DNA of 11,597 nucleotides, from assembly GCA_031276105.1 (NCBI GenBank), contig JAISNS010000215.1, positions 1 to 11,597 of the forward strand. The letters are read 5' to 3'. Source of the DNA: Dysgonamonadaceae bacterium. Its GTDB lineage: Bacteria > Bacteroidota > Bacteroidia > Bacteroidales > Azobacteroidaceae. Below the pieces are notes generated by a model that worked only from the letters and a program-made list of their open reading frames with translations, made no database searches and was not told the origin of the DNA. The position numbers and the translations under genes are program-made. Numbering within the stretch: position 1 is the first letter of the stretch; the number at the start of each line of letters is the position of its first letter. Positions 1 to 5,228 of the stretch are shown piece after piece.

Positions 1-1
1 G

Positions 2-112
2 CCCGACGGAGAAAACCGTCGGAAAATCCTTTTGGCCGGCCTGACAAAAGGCGTTTATATGACAAAAATTCAAACGAAATCGGGAGTCAATACTATTAAA
101 TTTAAATACTGA
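2..112 (+). CDS. C-terminal end of a T9SS-secreted protein (partial, 5' end outside window)
   Basis: Only the last 36 codons are in the window, read in the frame beginning at base 2 and ending at TGA 110-112. The translated tail (GLTKGVYMTKI, then QTKSGVNTIKFKY) has the pattern of the type A sorting domain recognised by the Bacteroidetes type IX secretion system: a hydrophobic strand, G-V-Y, an alternating strand, a turn with S-G, and a final K-F-x-Y. In this family the roughly 80-residue domain directs the protein across the outer membrane and is removed or used for surface attachment. The functional part of the protein lies upstream, so its activity is unknown. Bases 3-9 and 16-22 are perfect inverted copies (CCGACGG and CCGTCGG) inside the coding sequence. 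The family call rests on the short tail alone. Confidence 0.72.
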   Translation, partial: PDGENRRKILLAGLTKGVYMTKIQTKSGVNTIKFKY

Positions 113-190
113 TTAATTAAAGGAATTGTAACTATTCAGCCATGAAAAACAAAGATCGGAATTTAAGGAAATTAATAACATATAACAAAA

Positions 191-441
191 TCTCCCGCAG
201 GGAGAACACTTTATTAACAGGATGCTTTAGCTTACGGTTCGTTGTGCAAACAAGTCCGAAGGACTTGAATTTGGATAACCCCAAGCTGCACCTTTGGCTT
301 GCCCGGGGTAAAGCAAGTCATCTGCTTCTCTGAGCTACGTAGTAGCTCAGTGGCAATGAAAAAATGAATGTTGCCTTCGAGTACATAACTGTTGAACCGT
401 TATCGCGCTCGTTCCTTAAATAGTCTCCATCTGTCGAACGA
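191..441. repeat. Multi-hairpin non-coding block
   Basis: The stretch 113-595 has no convincing gene; this block is its main content. Inverted repeats seen directly: TCTCCC/GGGAGA (191-196, 200-205, loop GCA); CAAGTCC/GGACTTG (251-257, 261-267, loop GAA); AAGC/GCTT inside ACCCC/GGGGT (278-286, 297-309, bulged); CTGAGCTAC/GTAGCTCAG (330-338, 342-350, loop GTA); GGCAA/TTGCC (352-356, 371-375); TCGTTC/GAACGA (409-414, 436-441). Three of them are perfect stems closed by C-G with GNA triloops, a fold known to be unusually stable in single-stranded DNA. The block may be a dispersed mobile repeat, an attachment remnant or a structured transcript. No transposase is next to it. The rest, 442-595, is AT-rich with nothing I recognise. 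Confidence 0.6.
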
Positions 442-595
442 CAATATCACGCTCCAAATTTCAATACAAAAAACGGCTGGTGTATCAGGCATCAGCAAAA
501 CATTTTCGATAAAGCAAATAGATAGTTACACAACAATAATCATCATATAATCAATGAAATAAAATTACAATCCAATCATGAAAAGAGCAAAAAGT

Positions 596-727
596 GTTCT
601 TTTAAAAGAACATTTTTATATAAATATCGTTCTTTATAAAGAACATTTATTGGTAAAAATCGTTCTTTGAAAAGAATATTTTTAAGCAAAAAACGTTCCG
701 TTCAAAAAACATTTATTACCTTTGCAA
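596..727 (+). repeat. Four tandem 33-bp repeats with palindromic operator-like cores
   Basis: Units begin at 596, 629, 662 and 695, an exact 33-bp period. Cores: GTTCTTTTAAAAGAAC (596-611, perfect palindrome), GTTCTTTATAAAGAAC (629-644, perfect), GTTCTTTGAAAAGAAT (662-677, near-perfect) and GTTCCGTTCAAAAAAC (695-710, degenerate). Each core is followed by ATTTWT and an AT-rich linker. The fourth unit contains the -7 promoter element of the ATPase gene and covers its -33 region, so the array is physically fused to that promoter. This looks like a row of binding sites for a dimeric DNA-binding protein, about three helical turns apart, giving cooperative repression or activation. The repeat structure is seen directly; the binding role is inferred. 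Confidence 0.85.
717..724 (+). promoter_or_regulatory. Bacteroidetes -7 element of the ATPase promoter
   Basis: TACCTTTG matches the Bacteroidetes -7 consensus TAnnTTTG. Transcription would start near 728-731, leaving a leader of only about 12 nt before ATG 742. The -33 TTTG expected near 694-697 is poor (CGTT) and falls in the fourth 33-bp repeat, which fits a promoter that depends on, or is blocked by, a bound regulator. The position of this element argues against any start codon upstream of it. Confidence 0.7.
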
Positions 728-741
728 AAAATCTAAAAATT

Positions 742-1935
742 ATGGATTCTTTATTTCTGTATTTTACACGACTTCTCAACGCCGTCAACAACAATTACCA
801 CCGGTATATCTACAATTCAATAGATTGGGACAGCCGGCTTATCGGCATTATCGGCCCCCGTGGAACCGGAAAAACAACCCTGATGCTTCAGCATATCAAG
901 GAAGATTTTCCCGATAAAAGTAAAACGCTCTACGTCAGCATGGATAATATTTGGTTTACCAAAAATTCATTAATGGATTTGGCCGAAAAATTTTACTCCT
1001 ATGGAGGCAGCTATCTTTTTCTGGACGAAGTACACCGCTATCCAACATGGTCGATTGAAATAAAAAATATATACGACAGTTATCCGGAAATGTACGTTGT
1101 GTTTACCGGTTCTTCCATGCTGGAAATTTACAAATCGAATGCCGATTTATCGCGACGGGCAATCAGTTATTACCTGTCCGGTTTATCGTTCCGGGAATTT
1201 CTTTTACTTGATAAAAAACTGGAAATCGCCCCTATATCATTAGCGGAAATGCTCAAAAATCATTTATCTATCGCGGCGGAAATTACATCCAAAATAAAAA
1301 TCCTGCCCGAATTCAAACGTTATCTGGAATACGGGTATTATCCTTTCTACAAAGAAGGGCTTAAAACCTACTCCATTCGCTTGCAGAACATTGTCAATAC
1401 TATTCTGGAAAATGATTTACCGGCCGTCGAAAAAATTGAATATATCACGATTCAGAAAATAAAAAAGCTGCTGATGATTCTCTCGTCTTTGGTACCTTAT
1501 TCCCCCAATATAAACAAATTAAGCGGAGAAATAGAAACAAACAGGGCGAATACAATCAAATATTTGGGCTACTTGCAGAAAGCCGGTTTGATAAACGCGC
1601 TTCTCTATTCGCAGAAAGGAATGAGCGCAATGAATAAACCGGATAAAATATATTTAGACAATACCAATTTATTACATGCCTTAGCCCACTCGGAAGTCAA
1701 TTTAGGAAATGCCCGCGAAACTTTTTTCGCCAATCAGCTATCTGTCGAGCATTTAGTGAATACTTCCGCCAAAGGCGATTTTGAAGTGGACAATAAATGG
1801 ATATTCGAAATCGGCGGTTCCGGAAAAACATTCAAACAGATAAAAGATTTGGAAAACAGTTATACCGTTATCGACGATATAGAAACCGGACACGGAAACC
1901 GGATTCCTTTGTGGCTATTCGGATTCCTGTACTAA
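742..1935 (+). CDS. AAA+ ATPase of the AAA_14/DUF4143 type (397 aa)
   Basis: The protein belongs to the large Bacteroidota and archaeal family of P-loop ATPases with a DUF4143 tail (COG1373-like); no precise function is established for this branch. Visible parts: Walker A GPRGTGKTT (38-46), Walker B YLFLDEVH (91-98), sensor-like FTGSS (121-125), an arginine pair in LSRRA (136-140), a winged-helix-like segment about 238-290, and a C-terminal part with ETFFANQL, GDFEVD and FEIGGSGK. The last resembles a decayed PD-(D/E)xK nuclease fold. It ends in PLWLFGFLY, which I recall as typical of this subfamily. ATG 742 is preferred over ATG 667: the longer form would start inside the repeat array and upstream of the promoter. 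The gene sits between a secreted-protein gene and efp as a single unit, probably cytoplasmic and autoregulated through the upstream palindromes. Its length looks complete. Confidence 0.88.
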   Translation: MDSLFLYFTRLLNAVNNNYHRYIYNSIDWDSRLIGIIGPRGTGKTTLMLQHIKEDFPDKSKTLYVSMDNIWFTKNSLMDLAEKFYSYGGSYLFLDEVHRYPTWSIEIKNIYDSYPEMYVVFTGSSMLEIYKSNADLSRRAISYYLSGLSFREFLLLDKKLEIAPISLAEMLKNHLSIAAEITSKIKILPEFKRYLEYGYYPFYKEGLKTYSIRLQNIVNTILENDLPAVEKIEYITIQKIKKLLMILSSLVPYSPNINKLSGEIETNRANTIKYLGYLQKAGLINALLYSQKGMSAMNKPDKIYLDNTNLLHALAHSEVNLGNARETFFANQLSVEHLVNTSAKGDFEVDNKWIFEIGGSGKTFKQIKDLENSYTVIDDIETGHGNRIPLWLFGFLY

Positions 1936-1968
1936 AATTTGTTTTTTATAACAAATTGATTACCTTTG
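1936..1968 (+). promoter_or_regulatory. efp promoter with overlapping inverted repeat
   Basis: TTTG at 1938-1941 and TACCTTTG at 1961-1968 are separated by exactly 19 bp, a full match to the Bacteroidetes promoter. The start of transcription would be near 1973, giving a leader of about 40 nt before efp. AATTTGTT (1936-1943) and AACAAATT (1950-1957) form a perfect 8-bp inverted repeat that includes the -33 box. It lies immediately after the ATPase stop codon, so it could be an operator or a weak terminator of the preceding gene. Confidence 0.75.
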
Positions 1969-2013
1969 CAACTCAATTTAAAAACATCGTAAAAACAATT
2001 ATCAACGTATTTT

Positions 2014-2577
2014 ATGGCAACTACAGCTGATTTTAAAAATGGTATGTGTATTGATATGGAGGGACAATTTTACTATATTGTGGAATTTCTGCACGTAAAA
2101 CCGGGAAAAGGCCCCGCTTTTGTCCGTACCAAACTGAAAAATGTAACCACCGGAAGAGTGATCGACAAAACATTCAACGCCGGAGTAAAAGTAGAGGAAG
2201 TTCGTATCGAAAGAAGACCTTATCAATATTTGTATCAGGATGATATGGGATACAATTTCATGAACAACGAAACATTCGAACAAGTTTCCATTCCCAAAGA
2301 AAACATCAACGGGGTTGATTTTCTCAAAGAAGGCGACAGCGCCGAAGTAGTTGTTCACGCGGATACGGAAACGATTTTATTCGCCGAACTCCCAACGCAT
2401 GTCGTACTGACGATTACCTATACCGAACCGGGACTAAAAGGCGACACCGCTACCAATGCAACCAAACCGGCTACGGTAGAAACGGGAGCTACCGTTCGCG
2501 TTCCGCTGTTCATCAACGAAGGCGAAAAAATTAAAGTAGATACCCGCGACGGTTCCTATGTGGAACGGGCAAAATAA
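2014..2577 (+). CDS. efp: Elongation factor P
   Basis: EF-P binds between the P and E sites of stalled ribosomes and speeds peptide-bond formation at polyproline stretches. The 187-residue length and the three-domain layout are standard: an N-terminal KOW-like domain (about 1-65), an OB domain (about 66-129) and a C-terminal OB domain. The tip loop reads [10 protein letters not shown], with Lys32 at the place that is modified or functional in other EF-Ps. The C-terminal signature region runs through [23 protein letters not shown] and SYVERAK. ATG 2014 gives the family N-terminus [11 protein letters not shown]. It has its own strong promoter and is followed by a C-rich spacer, so it is probably transcribed alone. 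Nothing appears broken. Confidence 0.97.
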   Translation: MATTADFKNGMCIDMEGQFYYIVEFLHVKPGKGPAFVRTKLKNVTTGRVIDKTFNAGVKVEEVRIERRPYQYLYQDDMGYNFMNNETFEQVSIPKENINGVDFLKEGDSAEVVVHADTETILFAELPTHVVLTITYTEPGLKGDTATNATKPATVETGATVRVPLFINEGEKIKVDTRDGSYVERAK

Positions 2578-2578
2578 A

Positions 2579-2603
2579 CCCTCTCCCCCCCCTACCCTAC
2601 CCC
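2579..2603 (-). other. G-quadruplex-type G-run motif (C-rich on plus strand)
   Basis: Directly after the efp stop codon the plus strand reads CCC-TCT-C8-TA-CCC-TA-CCCC. The minus strand therefore has at least four runs of three or more G separated by 2-3 nt, meeting the usual G4 rule. The plus strand could form an i-motif. It leads directly into the inverted repeat at 2603-2673. C-rich strings of this kind next to CTAAATCCCC occur, from memory, as dispersed intergenic repeats in Bacteroidota. Confidence 0.55.
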
Positions 2604-2673
2604 TAAATCCCCTGAAGAAGACTTTTAAATTCTATGTAATTAAGTTGATAAAGTCCTTTTCAGGGAAATTTAG
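2603..2673. repeat. Imperfect long inverted repeat downstream of efp
   Basis: The left arm 2603-2625 (CTAAATCCCCTGAAG, then AAGACTTT) pairs with the right arm 2650-2673 (AAAGTCCTTTTCAGG, then GAAATTTAG) over about 23 bp with a few mismatches and one single-base gap. The loop is about 24 nt and AT-rich. There is no T-run after it, so it is not a textbook intrinsic terminator, although it could still end the efp transcript. It has the size of a small palindromic intergenic repeat. From 2674 to 2773 I see only AT-rich sequence. Confidence 0.55.
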
Positions 2674-2773
2674 AGATAATTGTTGGAATCACAATAACAA
2701 TTTTAAAATTAAGCAAAAGAAATAACATATTATATGGAACCAAATCTTGTCTAATTTTAACCAAACTGAGAAA

Positions 2774-2803
2774 TTGTACTTTAACAAAGAACTTTTATAT
2801 TGT
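2774..2803 (+). promoter_or_regulatory. Probable radC-miaA promoter with palindrome
   Basis: TTG at 2774-2776 and TATATTGT at 2796-2803 are 19 bp apart, the right spacing for a Bacteroidetes promoter, with one mismatch in the -7 element. Transcription would start near 2807-2812, which favours the radC start at ATG 2831. Between the boxes lies GTACTTTAACAAAGAAC (2776-2792). Its half-site AAAGAAC is identical to that of the ATPase array, and the other half differs by one base with a spacer one base longer. Confidence 0.45.
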
Positions 2804-2830
2804 GCAATGATCGCTAATCTTAAAAAGAAA

Positions 2831-3532
2831 ATGGAAGAATACAACGCTAAACTGCGGGTCAGAGACTGGGCGGAAGAAGACCGGCCCCGCGAAAAATTGA
2901 TGATCAAAGGAGTAAATGCCCTGAGTGACGCCGAATTATTAGCAATCATCATTGGTTCGGGAAATAAAGGAGAAACCGTAGTAGAACTTTCCCAACGGAT
3001 ACTCCAAACAGCAAACAACGATTTAAATCAATTAGGGAAATTTTCCGTCAAACACTTAATAAGTAATTTCAAGGGAATCGGAGAAGCGAAAGCAATCGGT
3101 ATCGTCGCCGCATTAGAACTGGGTAAACGGCGAAAAGCATCGGAAATTACGGGAAAAAAGGCGATTAAAACCAGCCGGGATACCTACGATTTTTTTTATC
3201 CGATCCTCTGCGATTTGTACTACGAAGAATTTTGGGTCCTTTTTCTAAACCGTTCATTCGGGATAATTGATAAAATGAAAATCGGACAGGGCGGAATTTC
3301 GGAAGTATTGGTCGATACAAAACTCATTTATAAAGGGGCTTTAGAGCGGTTGGCGACGAGTATAGTCCTCTGTCACAATCATCCGTCCGGAAATATCTGT
3401 CCGAGCAAACAGGACGACGAAATCACAATGCGAATAAAACAGGGACTTGAATTACTCGACATGTCATTGACCGACCACATTGTCCTCAGTGATGGAAAGT
3501 ACTATTCATACGCCGACGAAGAAAGAATTTAA
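2831..3532 (+). CDS. radC: RadC family JAB/MPN-domain protein
   Basis: RadC proteins carry a JAMM metalloprotease-like domain. The old link to DNA repair is doubtful and the true role is unknown. From ATG 2831 the protein has 233 residues, the usual size. Residues 1-110 form the UPF0758 helical part, with DWAEEDRPREKL at the start, ALSDAELLAIIIGSG at 30-44 and a helix-hairpin-helix-like NFKGIGEAKA at about 69-78. The JAMM motif is intact: Glu at 132/133, HNHPSGN at 182-188, PS at 191-192 and Asp195. The reading frame is also open upstream, with a TTG at 2747 and ATG at 2807, but those would begin upstream of or at the expected transcription start and add residues not usual in the family. miaA follows after 14 bp, so the two are likely co-transcribed. 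Confidence 0.93.
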   Translation: MEEYNAKLRVRDWAEEDRPREKLMIKGVNALSDAELLAIIIGSGNKGETVVELSQRILQTANNDLNQLGKFSVKHLISNFKGIGEAKAIGIVAALELGKRRKASEITGKKAIKTSRDTYDFFYPILCDLYYEEFWVLFLNRSFGIIDKMKIGQGGISEVLVDTKLIYKGALERLATSIVLCHNHPSGNICPSKQDDEITMRIKQGLELLDMSLTDHIVLSDGKYYSYADEERI

Positions 3533-3536
3533 GATA

Positions 3537-3557
3537 GTTATGAATTATGAGTTATGA
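3537..3557 (+). repeat. Heptanucleotide tandem repeat at the radC-miaA junction
   Basis: Three 7-bp units, GTTATGA, ATTATGA and GTTATGA, fill the junction just after the radC stop codon. Each contains ATGA, so ATG codons fall at 3540, 3547 and 3554, one in each frame. Only 3547 opens the miaA frame. Related units occur at 4444-4464, 6387-6414, 6432-6455 and 11351-11385. Confidence 0.8.
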
Positions 3558-4461
3558 GTTGGATTTAATTACGGTGTTGGGGCCTACAGCTTCCGGAAAA
3601 ACGTCGTTTGCGGCAGCGTTGGCATACCGGTTGAACGCCGAAATTATCAGCGCCGATTCGCGGCAAGTTTACCGGCGAATGACCATCGGAACAGGAAAAG
3701 ATTTGGCGGATTATCGGGTGAACGGGAAACAAATTCCCGCCCATTTAATCGACATTTGCGAGCCGGGAGAGAAGTATAATGTTTTCCGCTTTCAACACGA
3801 TTTCCACAAGGTTTTCACAGACATCAAAACACGGGGAAAATTACCCATTTTATGCGGTGGAACCGGCCTGTATATCGAATCGGTCTTGAAAGGATACAAA
3901 CTTTTAGACGTTCCGGAAAATCCGGCATTAAGGGAAAGCCTGAAAGGAAAAAATATCGATGAATTGGAAAAAATTCTTCAATCCTACAAAAAGCCGCACA
4001 ATAAAACGGAAACAGATTCCTGCCAACGGGCGATACGCGCAATTGAAATCGAAGAATATTATCTCCGGCAAGAACCGGAAATACGGGAGTACGAACCGAT
4101 AGAGAGTTTGATAATCGGCATGGACGTCAGCCGGGAATTGCGAAGAGAAAAAATAAGCCGCCGCCTGAAATCCCGCTTGGAAGAAGGCATGTTGGATGAG
4201 GTAAAATCGCTGATGGAATCGGGCATTTCTGCGGAAGAGCTGATTTATTACGGACTCGAATATAAATACCTTACCCTCCATTTAATCGGGAAATTGAGTT
4301 ACAGGGAAATGTACGATCAATTGGAAATCGCCATCCATCAATTTGCCAAACGCCAAATGACGTGGTTTCGAGGAATGGAACGGCGCGGATTCAAAATTCA
4401 TTGGATTGATGCAGCCACTCCCCTACCCGACCTCATCAATAGCGTTACGAGTAGCGAGTGA
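3547..4461 (+). CDS. miaA: tRNA dimethylallyltransferase (MiaA family)
   Basis: MiaA transfers the dimethylallyl group of DMAPP to N6 of A37 next to the anticodon in tRNAs reading UNN codons. Seen in 304 residues: P-loop GPTASGKT (12-19), ISADSRQVYR with catalytic-type Asp37, GGTGLY with Thr106 (104-109), QRAIRAIEI (160-168) and the late family motif AKRQMTWFRG (267-276). The region that reads VGYRQ in E. coli MiaA is YYGLEYKYL here. It looks like the second, shorter MiaA branch found beside a classical copy in many Bacteroidota, so the genome may hold another miaA. The start lies in a heptad repeat that encodes the first residues (MSYEL). The last residues (VTSSE) come from a second heptad array that also supplies the TGA stop. 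Promoter shared with radC. Confidence 0.92.
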   Translation: MSYELDLITVLGPTASGKTSFAAALAYRLNAEIISADSRQVYRRMTIGTGKDLADYRVNGKQIPAHLIDICEPGEKYNVFRFQHDFHKVFTDIKTRGKLPILCGGTGLYIESVLKGYKLLDVPENPALRESLKGKNIDELEKILQSYKKPHNKTETDSCQRAIRAIEIEEYYLRQEPEIREYEPIESLIIGMDVSRELRREKISRRLKSRLEEGMLDEVKSLMESGISAEELIYYGLEYKYLTLHLIGKLSYREMYDQLEIAIHQFAKRQMTWFRGMERRGFKIHWIDAATPLPDLINSVTSSE

Positions 4462-4464
4462 CGA
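4444..4464 (+). repeat. Heptanucleotide repeat (RT-rich/ACGA form) at the miaA 3' end
   Basis: Three 7-bp units, GTTACGA, GTAGCGA and GTGACGA, are a C-for-T variant of the RTTATGA repeat. The miaA stop codon TGA (4459-4461) lies inside the third unit. The following 4465-4513 is plain spacer in which I see nothing else. Confidence 0.65.
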
Positions 4465-4513
4465 GTAATTTGCCGCGCATCACGCCACTTTTAGTTTTTC
4501 AATCTACACTTTT

Positions 4514-4544
4514 TTTGTGTATATTAAAAATATACTTACCTTTG
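4514..4544 (+). promoter_or_regulatory. higBA promoter with operator palindrome
   Basis: TTTG (4514-4517) and TACCTTTG (4537-4544) are 19 bp apart, a full-match Bacteroidetes promoter. The spacer holds GTATATTAAAAATATAC (4519-4535), a perfect 7-bp inverted repeat around AAA, and TACAC/GTGTA (4505-4509, 4517-4521) overlaps the -33 box. A repressor bound here would cover both promoter boxes. Autorepression by the antitoxin, alone or with its toxin, is the usual arrangement for HigBA. The leader to ATG 4564 would be only about 13-16 nt. Confidence 0.8.
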
Positions 4545-4563
4545 CCACGAACAAATCAGCGAT

Positions 4564-4881
4564 ATGGAAATTCATTTTGAAAAAGAATACTTATCCGATC
4601 TCTATTACAACGGCAAAACAGCGGATAAAAAACACCGCTTTCAACCGGAAGTAATAAAGCGATACAAATTGCGCATTGAAACCCTTGAAGATGCTGCAGG
4701 CGTTGAGGATTTATACCCAATTCATGCCCTTCATTATGAAGTCTTGAAAGGCGACAAAAAAGGGATTTCATCCATACGCTTAAACGACCAATATCGCATT
4801 GAGTTCACAACAAACAAGGTAGAATCGGAAACGATTGTAACGGTGTGTAATATTTTAGAATTGTCAAATCATTATAAATAA
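4564..4881 (+). CDS. higB: HigB-type toxin of the RelE/ParE superfamily
   Basis: HigB toxins are ribosome-associated mRNA endonucleases that slow growth when free of the antitoxin. This 105-residue protein shows the family core: HYEVLKGDKKG (57-67), SSIRLNDQYRIEF (69-81) with the basic residues Arg72 and Arg78 used for RNA contact in relatives, and a last strand TIVTVCNILEL. The usual C-terminal D-Y-H appears as S-N-H-Y. The toxin comes before the antitoxin, the order typical of hig systems, with a 3-nt gap to higA, so translation is likely coupled. It is somewhat longer than the common 92 residues, with an extended N-terminus, but starts just after a well-formed promoter. Catalytic activity is inferred from the family. 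Confidence 0.9.
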   Translation: MEIHFEKEYLSDLYYNGKTADKKHRFQPEVIKRYKLRIETLEDAAGVEDLYPIHALHYEVLKGDKKGISSIRLNDQYRIEFTTNKVESETIVTVCNILELSNHYK

Positions 4882-4884
4882 ATT

Positions 4885-5196
4885 ATGAGTAATTTAGGAT
4901 ATGGATTTTGCCCAACGCATCCGGGCGAATTGCTGAAAGAGGAAATTGAATATCGCAAAATCTCACAAAGTTTTTTGGCAAAACAAATGGGTATTCCATA
5001 CACCGCATTGAACGATATGCTTAACGAACGGCGACCACTTACCGCCAATACGGCAATGCTGTTTGAAGCGGCATTGGGAATAAATGCCGATTTGCTTATG
5101 CGAATGCAGTTGAAATACAATATGCAGATTGTGCGGCAAGATAAAGACCTTGCAAGTCGCCTTGCCAAAATCCGCAAAATATCGGCCATGCTTTGA
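4885..5196 (+). CDS. higA: HigA-type antitoxin (XRE/HTH)
   Basis: HigA binds and neutralises HigB and represses the shared promoter through an XRE-type helix-turn-helix. Seen in 103 residues: the family opening THPGELLKEEIEYRKIS (11-27), the HTH SQSFLAKQMGIPYTALNDML (27-46), then NERRPLTANTAMLFEAALGI (47-66), and a helical, basic C-terminal end (residues 78-103) that probably contacts the toxin. It follows higB by 3 nt and has no promoter of its own. The palindrome GTATATTAAAAATATAC in the higB promoter is the likely operator. The gene ends the plus-strand block; 32 bp of AT-rich sequence separate it from the convergent yggS, and no terminator hairpin is visible. Confidence 0.92.
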   Translation: MSNLGYGFCPTHPGELLKEEIEYRKISQSFLAKQMGIPYTALNDMLNERRPLTANTAMLFEAALGINADLLMRMQLKYNMQIVRQDKDLASRLAKIRKISAML

Positions 5197-5228
5197 TAAT
5201 CATTCAAAATTCAAATAATTATATATTG

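Noticed and set aside
142..333. 63-codon open frame as a gene
   Set aside because: It runs through three hairpins, has Leu/Arg-rich translation without domain features, and no promoter box precedes it. More likely part of the non-coding repeat block.
342..380. tRNA-like string GTAGCTCAGTGG
   Set aside because: It resembles a tRNA D-arm, but no T-arm GGTTCGA at the right distance, anticodon stem or acceptor stem is present. The string is explained as one arm of the hairpin at 330-350.
596..727. CRISPR-like array (repeats with even spacing)
   Set aside because: The 17-bp stretches between palindromes are themselves similar (ATTTWT then AT-rich), so there are no unique spacers. There are only four units and no cas genes, and the array ends in a promoter.
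667..741. Longer ATPase start at ATG 667
   Set aside because: The extra 25 codons would be encoded by the 33-bp repeats and lie upstream of the expected transcription start; the family N-terminus fits ATG 742.
2747..2830. Earlier radC starts (TTG 2747, ATG 2807)
   Set aside because: Both lie upstream of or at the predicted transcription start, and the added residues are not typical of RadC.
4462..5228. higBA and SNF2 as a defence island
   Set aside because: They are about 2 kb or more apart, on opposite strands, with housekeeping genes between. A single toxin-antitoxin pair and one SNF2 protein do not make a defence cluster.
5197..5228. Bidirectional terminator between higA and yggS
   Set aside because: The 32-bp gap is AT-rich but has no stem with a following T-run on either strand.
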